In this document: positions 7,019 to 14,815 of the stretch, piece after piece
How the letters are laid out: each line of letters starts with the position of its first letter
Position numbering within the stretch: the first letter of the stretch is position 1
Source of the DNA: an uncultured Selenomonadaceae bacterium
GTDB lineage: Bacteria > Bacillota > Negativicutes > Selenomonadales > Selenomonadaceae
Direction: 5' to 3'
Assembly (NCBI GenBank): GCA_905236325.1
Contig: CAJOPJ010000133.1
Location: forward strand, 1-18,062
DNA length: 18,062 nt
Translations under genes and position numbers: made by a program
The notes under the pieces: generated by a model
What the model was told of the DNA's origin: nothing
Databases searched by the model: none
Seen by the model: the letters and a program-made list of their open reading frames with translations, nothing else

Positions 7019-7414
7019 ATGTACAATCCGATCTTGGACGACGATGAAGATATGTATATTCCTGACATTGGCGAAGTTGATGAAGAAATTGACTTGCACG
7101 GAAAATATCCACGCTCCAACGCCGGAGTTGCGCTTGGTTGGAGTCAACTTGAACAGCAAATGTTTGATATGCTTTTGCTGAACAGATTTAATTCTTTTGA
7201 TCGCGAACTTTTGGACGAAACTGCACGCACGATTTCGCGTCTGGTCGAAACTTTTGAAGCGCACGAAATTGCGCGTATTATGTCTGTCGCAATGATGAGT
7301 TTTCAACTTGCGGCTGCGGAAGATAAATCTTTCGAAGATGAATATAAAAAATATGTAGAGTATATTCGCAAACACCCCGAAGACATTGAAGGTATTCAAA
7401 ATTCAAAGTTTTAG
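7019..7414 (+). CDS. Acidic cytoplasmic protein of unknown function
   Basis: This 131-residue protein has no motif I recognise. The first 30 residues are very acidic (LDDDEDMYIPDIGEVDEEID) and probably flexible. The rest (about 40-115) looks like an all-helical bundle of amphipathic helices, including a stretch of Met- and Ala-rich residues. There is no signal peptide or membrane segment. An in-frame start at 6965 would overlap the promoter, so I chose the ATG at 7019, 8 bases after GGAGG (7006-7010). It leads a run with rfbD (26-base gap) and a cupin, and has its own promoter. A regulatory or adaptor role would fit its size and charge but is speculation. Confidence 0.75.
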   Translation: MYNPILDDDEDMYIPDIGEVDEEIDLHGKYPRSNAGVALGWSQLEQQMFDMLLLNRFNSFDRELLDETARTISRLVETFEAHEIARIMSVAMMSFQLAAAEDKSFEDEYKKYVEYIRKHPEDIEGIQNSKF

Positions 7415-7440
7415 TCGCTAGGTAAGGAGAAATATTTTTT

Positions 7441-8292
7441 ATGATTTTGGTTACCGGAATTACCGGACAACTTGGTTTTGATGTTGTTAAGGAACTTAAA
7501 AAGCGCGGCGAAGTTTTTATCGGCACAACGCGCAAAGATTTTGATTTGACTTCCGAAGACAGCATAAAAAAATTTATCTTGGACAAAAAACCTGACGCTG
7601 TAATTCACTGCGCGGCTTATACTGCTGTTGATAAAGCCGAAACTGAAGCCGAACTTGCGCTTACAGTTAATGGAATGGCAACGCGCTGGTTAGCGACTGC
7701 TTGTCGTGAAGTCGGCGCAAAAATGCTTTATGTCAGCACAGATTATGTTTTTGGCGGCGACGGTTATACGCCTTACGAAGTCAAGTCAGAAAAAACGCCG
7801 ATAAATATTTATGGCAAAAGCAAATTGCTTGGCGAAGATGCAGTTGCCGCAATTGTCGATAAGCATTTTATTGTGCGCGTCAGTTGGGTTTTTGGTGTGA
7901 ATGGCAAAAATTTTGTCAAAACTATGCTGAATCTTGCCGAAAAAAATAAAAAAATCAAAGTCGTGGACGACCAAATCGGCAGTCCAACTTACACAGTCGA
8001 TCTTGCAAATTTGCTTTGCGATATGATCTCAACTGACAAGTACGGCGTTTATCACGCAACTAATGAAGGCTTTTGCAGTTGGGCTGATTTTGCTAAAGAA
8101 ATTTTTAAACAAGCCGGCAAAAATGTTGAAGTTGAAAAAATTTCCACTGCCGATTATCCAACGCCTGCAAAGCGTCCTTTCAATTCCAGACTCAGCAAAA
8201 CCAGCCTTGACGACGCCGGTTTTAAGCGTCTGCCTATTTGGGAAAGTGCTGTTGAAAGATTTTTACTTGAACTGAAAAATTCTAAAGCGTAG
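7441..8292 (+). CDS. rfbD: dTDP-4-dehydrorhamnose reductase
   Basis: This 283-residue extended short-chain dehydrogenase is of the RmlD/RfbD type and catalyses the last step of dTDP-L-rhamnose synthesis. It has the Rossmann motif GITGQLG (6-12), HCAAYTAVDKAE (56-67), the active-site Thr in STDYVFGG (99-106), the Tyr124-x3-Lys128 pair in YGKSK, and RVSWVFG (146-152). Length is typical. AAGGAG at 7424-7429 precedes the ATG by 11 bases. The usual partners rfbA, rfbB and rfbC are not in this window. The enzyme either works with genes elsewhere or is a related NDP-sugar reductase. Confidence 0.88.
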   Translation: MILVTGITGQLGFDVVKELKKRGEVFIGTTRKDFDLTSEDSIKKFILDKKPDAVIHCAAYTAVDKAETEAELALTVNGMATRWLATACREVGAKMLYVSTDYVFGGDGYTPYEVKSEKTPINIYGKSKLLGEDAVAAIVDKHFIVRVSWVFGVNGKNFVKTMLNLAEKNKKIKVVDDQIGSPTYTVDLANLLCDMISTDKYGVYHATNEGFCSWADFAKEIFKQAGKNVEVEKISTADYPTPAKRPFNSRLSKTSLDDAGFKRLPIWESAVERFLLELKNSKA

Positions 8293-8304
8293 GGAGAAAT
8301 TTTT

Positions 8305-8646
8305 ATGATAATTGAAAGCAACACAATCACTGCAAAAAATCGCGCCGGCGGCAAAAATGAAATCTACATTACGCACCTGTTGACTAAAAAAGAACTCGAC
8401 GGTCAATGCAAAATGTTTGCTAAAGTTACTGTTCCGCCCGGTGCATCACTCGGCGAACATTATCATTATGGCGACACCGAAACTTACCACATCTTGAGCG
8501 GCGTTGGAACTTACTGCGACAACGGCGATATTTATGAAGTTCACGCCGGCGACACAACTTTTTGTCCCGACGGCTCAATGCACGCCATTGAAAACAAAGG
8601 TACTGAAGATTTAGTTTTTATGGCTTTAATTATCAATGTAAAATAA
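8305..8646 (+). CDS. Small cupin-domain protein
   Basis: This 113-residue single-domain cupin matches both cupin motifs exactly. Motif 1 is G46-x5-H52-x-H54-x4-E59-x6-G66, and motif 2 is G82-x5-P88-x-G90-x2-H93-x3-N97. The metal ligands are therefore His52, His54, Glu59 and His93. Such small cupins may be sugar isomerases, dioxygenases or ligand sensors. The sequence does not resolve which, and it is not RfbC, which is larger and has a different active site. It starts 12 bases after rfbD with GGGAG as SD, so the two are certainly co-transcribed. A role in sugar metabolism is suggested only by this neighbour. Confidence 0.82.
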   Translation: MIIESNTITAKNRAGGKNEIYITHLLTKKELDGQCKMFAKVTVPPGASLGEHYHYGDTETYHILSGVGTYCDNGDIYEVHAGDTTFCPDGSMHAIENKGTEDLVFMALIINVK

Positions 8647-8651
8647 AAAAT

Positions 8652-8692
8652 GCAGTCAAAAGTCTGTTGAGATTTTTGGCTGCTAATTTTTT
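8652..8692 (+). terminator. Intrinsic terminator or attenuator after the cupin gene
   Basis: GCAGTCAAAA (8652-8661) pairs with TTTTGGCTGC (8674-8683), including one G-T pair, with a 12-base loop, followed by TAATTTTTT. The T-run touches the GGAGG (8693-8697) of the next gene. No promoter fits between them, so leaky termination may set that gene's expression. Confidence 0.6.
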
Positions 8693-8706
8693 GGAGGTGT
8701 TCATTT

Positions 8707-10039
8707 TTGGCTAAAAGATTTTTATTAATTCCTGACCTGGAGAACAACAGAAAAATTTCCGATGCCGTCATTGAAAATTTTATGCGCAACGGCTTTATGA
8801 CTGATTCAGCTTTATTTGTCTTTGGCAAAGGCAACAAAATTTTCAGTGACTACGCAAACTACACAATGCGCAAAATTTTTAACCGCACTTGCCAAGTAAA
8901 TTTTTATTCACCAACTTCGCAAGAAATTGAGCCTGCAACGCGCAGTATGACAGAAATAATCTCTGTCGGCAGTGCGGAAGAAGTTCCTTTCATAAATGTT
9001 GCAAAAAAATTTAATGTACCAATTATCCAGGGGGGGGGGGATAAGTATACCGCTCAACGCACGAGATATTTTTATCCGCCAACAGTGCGAAGAAGTTTTT
9101 CAGCGCGAAGTTTTTAAAAAATATCCTCCACAAGATTGGGAATATTTTTTGTTCCACGAAGGCACGGCGGAATCAATGTCGGTTTATTTTTGGATGCGTG
9201 AATATCGCAAAAATCACAGCAAGAAAATTTTGTTTATCTGCTTTCAAGATTTGCGCTTTGAAATTATGCAAACTTGTCCCTATATCGACGCAGTTATAAA
9301 AATTGACAAATTTATTTTTGATTACATTTCGGTTTATTACGCCGAGAAATTTCAGATTAGACGTTCGCTCCTGCAACATTTTTCTCCACACTCAATCGAA
9401 ATGCAAAGTATTGATTCGACTTATGGAATTATCGAAAAAATGCGCGACTTTTTAGGTATAAATCCTGCGCTTAAAATTTTTGAACGCTATCCTGTTCACC
9501 TGCCGCAAAAAAGCCTTGATAAAGCTGAAAAACTTTTCAACGACATGAAATTGACGCGTGGAAAAGTTGTAATTTTTTTGCCTGAAGGTTATATGTTCAG
9601 CGGCTTCGGCGACAAGAGAAATTTCTGGTTGAATCTTGCAAACCGACTTCGTGCTGAAGGCTATGAAGTTTTGACGCACACAGCAACGCCTTATTTGCCC
9701 GGCGTTCAAAATATTTTTATGCAGACTTTTGATACTTCGGCGTTTTTGGGTTTGTGCGGAAATATTGTCAGCACTTCGACAGGTTTTATTGAGTCGCTCT
9801 GCGCGTGGAATGATAAAGACAAAATAAATTGGACAGTGCTTTTGCCGCATGAAGATACAGGTTTTTGGAAAGGCGACAATCCAAAAGCCAAGTGTGAAGA
9901 ATATATAGATTATTATCCAAAATTTGTAGCGAAATTTGCAAATAAAAATGTTAAACAAAAATGTTTCAAGTGGTCAATGACTGACGCTGAAGATTTAAAT
10001 ATAATTGAAAAAGTTGTCGCCGAAATAAAAAATAATTGA
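8707..10039 (+). pseudogene. Frameshifted GT9-like (GT-B) glycosyltransferase gene, probably phase-variable and OFF here
   Basis: Two reading frames join at a run of 11 G. The first (8707-9117) starts at TTG after GGAGGTG (8693-8699) and, after the tract, ends early at 136 residues. The second continues from 9041 to the stop at 10039. Deleting one G gives one 443-residue protein. Residues 1-108 are an N-terminal part I do not recognise. From about 149 a pattern like GT9/heptosyltransferases appears: GTAES, then KKILFICF, PYIDAVIKID (191-200), VVIFLPEG (287-294), a following W-x-x-L-A-x-R-L helix, and CGNIVSTSTG (350-359) at the nucleotide-sugar site. No transmembrane segment is seen. The usual GT9 catalytic residues are not certain, so the donor and acceptor are unknown. 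A surface glycan role is inferred from rfbD nearby. The alternative explanation of the break is a homopolymer sequencing error. Confidence 0.7.
9030..9040 (+). repeat. Homopolymer tract of 11 G inside the glycosyltransferase-like gene
   Basis: Eleven consecutive G lie at codons 108-112 of the open frame. With 11 G the frame ends at 9117; with 10 (also 7 or 13) it continues to 10039. It is by far the longest G or C run in the window, where the next longest are about five, and flanking genes encode glycine mostly with GGC. Such tracts are classic sites of slipped-strand mispairing. Confidence 0.85.
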
Positions 10040-10044
10040 CAAAT

Positions 10045-10086
10045 AAAAAAAGCCAAGAGAAGTAAAAAATTCTCTCAGGCTTTTTT
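10045..10086. terminator. Bidirectional intrinsic terminator between convergent genes
   Basis: AAAAAAAGCC-A-AGAGAA (10045-10061) pairs with TTCTCT-CA-GGCTTTTTT (10070-10086) around an 8-base loop. The stem is flanked by A-run and T-run on opposite strands. It can therefore stop both the rightward glycosyltransferase-like gene and the leftward membrane-protein gene. Confidence 0.8.
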
Positions 10087-10098
10087 ATTTTATTTGTT

Positions 10099-10764
10099 TT
10101 AATATTCTTTGTAGATAATTTTGCGGTTAATGTTGTCTGTGAAGAATACAACCAAAGGACCGGTTCCAAGTGCCATTGTGAAAGTTCCGAGATTGACAAT
10201 GCTGCCGAAAATAAAACCGGTGACAGTTGAAATTGAATCAAGGCAAATACGCGCATATTTGAAAGGCATTTTTTTATGTGTCTTTTTCTCAACAATCCAG
10301 CCGATAGCGTCATAAGGTCCCATGCCAAGATTTGAACACATATACATTGACGCGCCGAAACAGACAACTAAAACGCCGACTATCAACAAAATTATTCTGC
10401 CTAAAAGCGTAACATGCGCCAGCCCTGGAAAAAAGTAAATCAGCACTTTAAACCAAATATCAACCAATGGACCGAAGGCGAACATATTTATCAGCGTGCC
10501 AAATTGAATAAAACTTCTGTCCAAAATAAAAATTGGAATTATCAAAATTAAATTTATTCCAATGACAGCCAAGCCGTAATTTAGTCCGAAAGTTGAACTA
10601 ATGCCAAGCATCATGCAGTTAAATGGATCGTTGCCGAACAAACTAAAACGCATTAAGTTTACGCCCAAAGCCAAAATCAAATGCGCAATTAAAATTGCAA
10701 TAACTCTGCGCTTTAGAGTTGGATCGCGCTTGAATGCTTTTTGGATTTTTTCAATTAGCCCCAT
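10099..10764 (-). CDS. YczE/YyaS/YitT-family integral membrane protein
   Basis: This 221-residue protein has about five or six hydrophobic segments. It shows the layout of the YczE/YyaS (COG2364-like) family: an early LALGVNLMRFSLFGNDPFN segment, a GLNYG loop, FGTLINMFAFGPLVDIW in the middle and SNLGMGPYDAIGW in the second half. The last repeats the G-x-x-P-x-D/N pattern of the first, so the protein looks internally duplicated. Its biochemical role is not established in the family; some members lie near transporters or antibiotic-synthesis genes. The start codon at 10764 follows AAAGGCGGG (reverse strand). It has its own promoter at 10801-10829 and shares the terminator at 10045-10086. Confidence 0.8.
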   Translation of the reverse strand: MGLIEKIQKAFKRDPTLKRRVIAILIAHLILALGVNLMRFSLFGNDPFNCMMLGISSTFGLNYGLAVIGINLILIIPIFILDRSFIQFGTLINMFAFGPLVDIWFKVLIYFFPGLAHVTLLGRIILLIVGVLVVCFGASMYMCSNLGMGPYDAIGWIVEKKTHKKMPFKYARICLDSISTVTGFIFGSIVNLGTFTMALGTGPLVVFFTDNINRKIIYKEY

Positions 10765-10800
10765 GAAAAAAATTCCCGCCTTTCAAAAAAATTTTCTTCA

Positions 10801-10829
10801 AGTCTAGCAAAATTATTTGCAGCTGACAA
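10801..10829 (-). promoter_or_regulatory. Promoter for the YczE-like gene
   Basis: On the reverse strand TTGTCA (10829-10824), a 17-base spacer and TAGACT (10806-10801) form a reasonable housekeeping promoter. It lies between the deacetylase stop and the membrane protein's start. Confidence 0.5.
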
Positions 10830-10849
10830 TAAAAAATTTTCAAAATCAA

Positions 10850-11650
10850 TTACATTTTTCGCCAGCCGAATTCCTCAAAACTTTGTCTATATTGAATGCG
10901 TTCATAAAAATCTTTCATAGTGTTTTCTGTTTGAAAAATTGGTATGCGCTCCAAAGCGTACATATTGCTGCCTAAATCCACGCCGCCATACTTGATAGTG
11001 TATGCGCCTTTGTAGCCGACTTCAGCGGCAATTCCGGCGATATGCAAATTGTAAGTTCCTGTCGGGTAAGCCAAATAATTAACTGCGGTTCCTAAATGCT
11101 CTTCAAGCGCAAATTTTGAATTTAAAAGTTCGCTGCGGATTTCGTCGTCGGGCAGTTCTTCAAGTTTGTAATGGTTCATTGTGTGTGATTCAATGGAGAT
11201 ACCATTTTGCGACATTTCGGAAATTTGTTCCCAAGTCAGGTAATTTTTTTTGCCGACAAAAGCAGGAATTACAAAAATTGTGGCGCGAATACCAAGACTG
11301 CGTAAAATTGGGTAGGCGTTGTTGTAATTATCTGCGTAACCGTCGTCAAAAGTTATCAGCACAGGTTTTGGCGGCAATTCAAGTTCACCGGCAAGTCCTG
11401 CATCAAGTTCTTCCGGCGTGATTGGGATATAGCCATTGTTTATTAAGTAAGACATCTGCTCAGAAAAGTCATTTGGCAAAATTGCAAGCGGATTGAAACT
11501 GTTTGCAACTTGATGATAATTCAACACCAAAATTTTTGGACCTTGAGCGACTTCTTCGACAGTTTGCGCTGAAATTTTTTTATCAATTTCATTACCGATA
11601 AAAATTGTCGTCAAAGTCAAAATAAAAATCAGCAAAATTTTTTTAATCAT
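10850..11650 (-). CDS. Exported polysaccharide deacetylase (CE4/NodB domain)
   Basis: This 266-residue protein starts with a basic and hydrophobic segment (3-19) acting as a signal peptide or membrane anchor. The NodB domain follows. It has LNYHQV (43-48), the catalytic and metal-binding TFDDGY (100-105, Asp102 and Asp103), SHTMNH (155-160) with two metal-binding His, and AYPTGTYN (194-201). The early YHQ motif is like that of PgaB/IcaB-type enzymes that remove acetyl groups from exported N-acetylglucosamine polymers; peptidoglycan is another possible substrate. It overlaps the upstream hisIE gene by 8 bases, so translation is probably coupled. All catalytic motifs are intact. Confidence 0.88.
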   Translation of the reverse strand: MIKKILLIFILTLTTIFIGNEIDKKISAQTVEEVAQGPKILVLNYHQVANSFNPLAILPNDFSEQMSYLINNGYIPITPEELDAGLAGELELPPKPVLITFDDGYADNYNNAYPILRSLGIRATIFVIPAFVGKKNYLTWEQISEMSQNGISIESHTMNHYKLEELPDDEIRSELLNSKFALEEHLGTAVNYLAYPTGTYNLHIAGIAAEVGYKGAYTIKYGGVDLGSNMYALERIPIFQTENTMKDFYERIQYRQSFEEFGWRKM

Positions 11651-12344
11651 TCGGACGTTCTCCGGTTTTGCCTGTGAATTTATGATAATTTCCGCCTTTG
11701 CGACGATTCATAAGTTCCGCAAACAAATCTTCAGGATTTATTCCATGATAAGCCAACAAAACTAAGCAGTGATACCAAAGATCGCCCATTTCATACAAAA
11801 TTTCAGATTCTTCGCCATTTTTTGAGGCAATGATAGTTTCAACAGCTTCTTCGCCGACTTTTTTTAAAATTTTGTCGTGTCCTTTGCCGAAAAGATAATT
11901 TGTGTAAGAACCTTCGACAGGGTGACGCTGGCGATCTTTGATTACAGAATAAAGTTCATAAAGCACCATCGATAAATTTTCTTTCGGCGGCTGTTCAACA
12001 ACTGCAGGCAGATTTTCTTGAGCGTCAAGCCTGCGTCCGCTGAAGCAGGAATAACTTCCTGTATGACAAGCCACTCCGGTTTGATGAACGGTTACAAGCA
12101 AAGTATCGCCGTCGCAGTCGTAATAAACAGCTTTGACTTGCTGGACATTGCCGCTGGTTTCGCCTTTTTTCCAAAGTGTTTGACGACTGCGACTGAAAAA
12201 CCAAGTATAGCCTGTTTCCAAAGTTTTTTGCAGTGATTCGGCGTTCATATAGGCAAGCATTAAAACTTGACCGCTTTCTTCTTGAATAATCGCCGGAATT
12301 AAACCGCGTTCATCAAATTTAATTTTATCAAAATCAATGTCCAT
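11643..12344 (-). CDS. hisIE: Bifunctional phosphoribosyl-AMP cyclohydrolase / phosphoribosyl-ATP pyrophosphatase
   Basis: This 233-residue fusion carries the second and third steps of histidine biosynthesis. The HisI half (about 1-105) shows MLAYMN (29-34), KKGETSGN (59-66), the metal-binding DCDGDTLL (77-84), and Cys93 and Cys100 in GVACHTGSYSCF. The HisE half (about 125-215) has DRQRHPVEGSYTNYL (137-151), KVGEEAVET (162-170) and EMGDLWYH (185-192). The ATG at 12344 is preceded by GGAGGA (12356-12351, reverse strand); an in-frame start further upstream lacks support. The other his genes are not seen, and the next gene is the deacetylase rather than a his gene. Confidence 0.95.
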   Translation of the reverse strand: MDIDFDKIKFDERGLIPAIIQEESGQVLMLAYMNAESLQKTLETGYTWFFSRSRQTLWKKGETSGNVQQVKAVYYDCDGDTLLVTVHQTGVACHTGSYSCFSGRRLDAQENLPAVVEQPPKENLSMVLYELYSVIKDRQRHPVEGSYTNYLFGKGHDKILKKVGEEAVETIIASKNGEESEILYEMGDLWYHCLVLLAYHGINPEDLFAELMNRRKGGNYHKFTGKTGERPND

Positions 12345-12381
12345 TTCAATTCCTCCAAAAAAAAATTTTAAAATTAAAATG

Positions 12382-12410
12382 ATTTTACAACTTAATGTCG
12401 AATTAGTCAA
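12382..12410 (-). promoter_or_regulatory. Promoter for hisIE and the deacetylase
   Basis: On the reverse strand TTGACT (12410-12405), a 17-base spacer, and TAAAAT (12387-12382) match a housekeeping promoter. It sits 38 bases upstream of the hisIE start, in the divergent region shared with lon. Confidence 0.6.
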
Positions 12411-12452
12411 AAAAAGGTAAACCATTTTTCTCTATTGATTAGGGGTGTTATT

Positions 12453-14774
12453 ATGTCAGAAATTTATAGCACAGATACATTTCCGCTGATTCCGCTACGC
12501 GGCATAACAATCTTTCCAAATATGATAATGCACCTTGACATAGGGCGCGAAAAATCAATAAATGCGCTTGAAACAGCAATGGTTGGTGAGCGCAAAGTTT
12601 TGCTTGTAACGCAAAAATCGCTTGATGAAGATGATCCAGGGCAGGAGGATTTATATTCAATCGGTACGCTTGCTGAAGTCCGGCAAATTGTAAAACTTCC
12701 TGACGGCAATGTGCGCGTTCTAATCGAAGGCAATACGCGCGCAAGGATTGAGTCTTGCTACGAAGTCGATAAATACACAGAAGCCTTGGTCAGCCTTTTT
12801 GAAGACACCTGGAAAGATTCTTTGGAACTTGAAGCCTTAGTTCACAGCGTTGTTCATACTTTTGAAGAATGGGTAAGATTAAGCAAGCGGATTCCAAATG
12901 AAACTTTCGTTGCTGTAACTATTTTGGAAGATTACGGCAGACTTGCAGATTTAATTACAAGCCACTTAAATTTGAAGTTGGATAAGCGTCAAGAACTGCT
13001 TGAGTGCATTGAAGTTGAGGACAGATTAAATAAATTGCACGAAATTTTGGCGCATGAACTTGAAGTTGTAAAAATGGAAACGCAAATTCATCAGCGCGTG
13101 CGTGGACAAATTGAAAAATCGCAAAAAGACAGTTATCTGCGCGAACAACTGCGTGCAATTCACAAGGAACTTGGCGAAGATGAAGATGTTGCCGAAAATG
13201 CAGCTGAATATCGAAAAAAACTTTCTGAAGGCAACTACCCCGACGAAGTTAAGGAAATTGTCGAAAAAGAACTTAAGCGCATGGAGCGTTTGCCTTCAAT
13301 GGCGCAAGAAGGCAATGTTATCAGAACTTACATTGAATGGCTTTTGGAATTGCCTTGGAATATTTCAAGCATTGACTCAACCGATATTGCCGGTGCTAAA
13401 AAAATTCTCGACGCTGACCATTACGGCTTGGAAAAAGTCAAAGACAGAATTTTAGATTTCTTGGCAGTGAAAGTTTTAACCAAAGATAAGCCGTCGCCAA
13501 TTTTGTGTTTAGTAGGTCCTCCCGGCGTCGGCAAAACTTCATTAGCCTCCTCAGTCGCAAAGTCAATGGGCAGAAAATTTGTTCGCGCGTCACTTGGCGG
13601 TATCCGTGATGAAGGCGAAATTCGTGGTCACAGGCGAACTTATGTTGGCGCAATGCCCGGCAGAATCATTCAAGGTTTAAAAAAAGCTGGCGTAAATAAT
13701 CCTGTCTTCTTGCTTGATGAAGTCGATAAACTCGGACGCGACGGCTATAACGGTGATCCTTCAAGCGCACTTTTGGAAGTTCTGGATCCTGAACAAAATA
13801 ATACTTTCAACGACCATTACATTGATACAGATTTTGATTTGTCAAAAGTGTTTTGGATTGTTACGGCAAATGATTTATCTACAATTCCAAAACCACTGCG
13901 CGACAGAATGGAAATTATTGTGCTTTCAAGTTACACCGAACAAGAAAAATTGGAAATTGCAAAAAGGTATTTAGTCAAGCGACAAATGACAGAAAATGGC
14001 TTGCATGAAAAACAGCTGATTTTCGGCAGAAATGTTTTGCAGAAAATTATAACCAACTACACACGCGAAGCAGGAGTTCGCGAACTTGACAGGGTTATCG
14101 GCAAAATTTGTAGGAAGGCTGCACGAAAAATTGTTGAAGGCTACAATAGCGCAGTCAATGTAACTGTAAAAAATTTACGCGACTTTCTCGACAGACCAAA
14201 ATTTATTTCCAATAAAGCCGAAAAAGAACCGCAAGTCGGCGTTTCAACAGGAATGGCTTGGACTGAAGTCGGCGGCGATATTTTGCCAACCGAAGCTATC
14301 GTTTTGAAAGGTAAAGGCAAATTGCTTTTGACAGGCAAACTTGGCGAAGTTATGCAAGAATCCGCACAGGCAGGCTTAACTTACATTCGCAGCATTAGTG
14401 ACACAATAAATCTTGACGCAGATTTTTATGAAAAAAATGACATACACATCCATGTTGCTGAAGGCGCAGTTCCAAAAGATGGTCCAAGCGCAGGTATCAC
14501 AATGGCAACGGCAATGTTCAGCGCGCTTACTAAGAAAAAAATTCGCTCGGATGTGGCAATGACAGGTGAAATTACACTGCGCGGAAATGTCTTGCCAATC
14601 GGCGGCTTAAAGGAAAAAGTTCTTGCGGCATATCGCGAAGGTATGCATACAATTATTTTGCCGAAGGAAAATGAAAAAGACATTGCAGACATACCTGAAA
14701 CCGTGCGAAAGAAACTTGAATTTGTGCCTGTTGAACACATGGACGAAGTTTTAAAAACTGCACTTGTTCATTAA
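12453..14774 (+). CDS. lon: ATP-dependent Lon protease (LonA type)
   Basis: This 773-residue cytosolic AAA+ protease degrades misfolded and regulatory proteins. It contains the N-terminal substrate-binding domain (from FPLIPLRGITIFPNM, about 10-205) and a coiled-coil middle. The AAA+ module has Walker A GPPGVGKT (355-362) and Walker B FLLDEVD (419-425). The protease domain has Ser679 in DGPSAG and Lys722 in GGLKEK as the catalytic pair. Length and residue spacing match E. coli Lon closely. The ATG at 12453 follows AGGGGTG (12441-12447); an in-frame TTG at 12435 precedes that SD and was rejected. I found no convincing promoter or heat-shock operator in the 108 bases before it. Confidence 0.97.
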   Translation: MSEIYSTDTFPLIPLRGITIFPNMIMHLDIGREKSINALETAMVGERKVLLVTQKSLDEDDPGQEDLYSIGTLAEVRQIVKLPDGNVRVLIEGNTRARIESCYEVDKYTEALVSLFEDTWKDSLELEALVHSVVHTFEEWVRLSKRIPNETFVAVTILEDYGRLADLITSHLNLKLDKRQELLECIEVEDRLNKLHEILAHELEVVKMETQIHQRVRGQIEKSQKDSYLREQLRAIHKELGEDEDVAENAAEYRKKLSEGNYPDEVKEIVEKELKRMERLPSMAQEGNVIRTYIEWLLELPWNISSIDSTDIAGAKKILDADHYGLEKVKDRILDFLAVKVLTKDKPSPILCLVGPPGVGKTSLASSVAKSMGRKFVRASLGGIRDEGEIRGHRRTYVGAMPGRIIQGLKKAGVNNPVFLLDEVDKLGRDGYNGDPSSALLEVLDPEQNNTFNDHYIDTDFDLSKVFWIVTANDLSTIPKPLRDRMEIIVLSSYTEQEKLEIAKRYLVKRQMTENGLHEKQLIFGRNVLQKIITNYTREAGVRELDRVIGKICRKAARKIVEGYNSAVNVTVKNLRDFLDRPKFISNKAEKEPQVGVSTGMAWTEVGGDILPTEAIVLKGKGKLLLTGKLGEVMQESAQAGLTYIRSISDTINLDADFYEKNDIHIHVAEGAVPKDGPSAGITMATAMFSALTKKKIRSDVAMTGEITLRGNVLPIGGLKEKVLAAYREGMHTIILPKENEKDIADIPETVRKKLEFVPVEHMDEVLKTALVH

Positions 14775-14803
14775 GTCAGAAAAATTTTCTGGCTATTTTT
14801 TTT
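14774..14803 (+). terminator. Intrinsic terminator or attenuator after lon
   Basis: AGTCAGAAAA (14774-14783) pairs with TTTTCTGGCT (14785-14794) apart from a G-T pair, followed by ATTTTTTTT. The T-run runs straight into GGAAGTG (14804-14810), the SD of the next gene, with no room for a promoter. Confidence 0.65.
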
Positions 14804-14815
14804 GGAAGTGATTTT

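Noticed and set aside
8305..8646. Cupin gene as rfbC (dTDP-4-dehydrorhamnose epimerase)
   Set aside because: Too short and with a classic four-ligand metal-binding cupin site; RfbC is larger and uses a different active site.
9452..9958. Long reverse-strand open frame (168 codons) inside the glycosyltransferase-like gene
   Set aside because: No SD and no recognisable protein pattern; it mirrors a well-supported coding frame on the other strand.
8996..10039. Separate gene starting with TTG at 8996 in the second frame
   Set aside because: It has no SD, starts inside the upstream frame, and its first residues before the G tract are out of frame with the protein pattern. The region is better read as the second part of one frameshifted gene.
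12405..12421. CtsR-like box (AGTCAAA-AAA-AGGTAAA) upstream of lon
   Set aside because: It matches only 12 of 14 positions, with the second heptad imperfect, and the first heptad is already explained as the reverse-strand -35 box TTGACT of the hisIE promoter. Without conservation data it is not reported as an operator.
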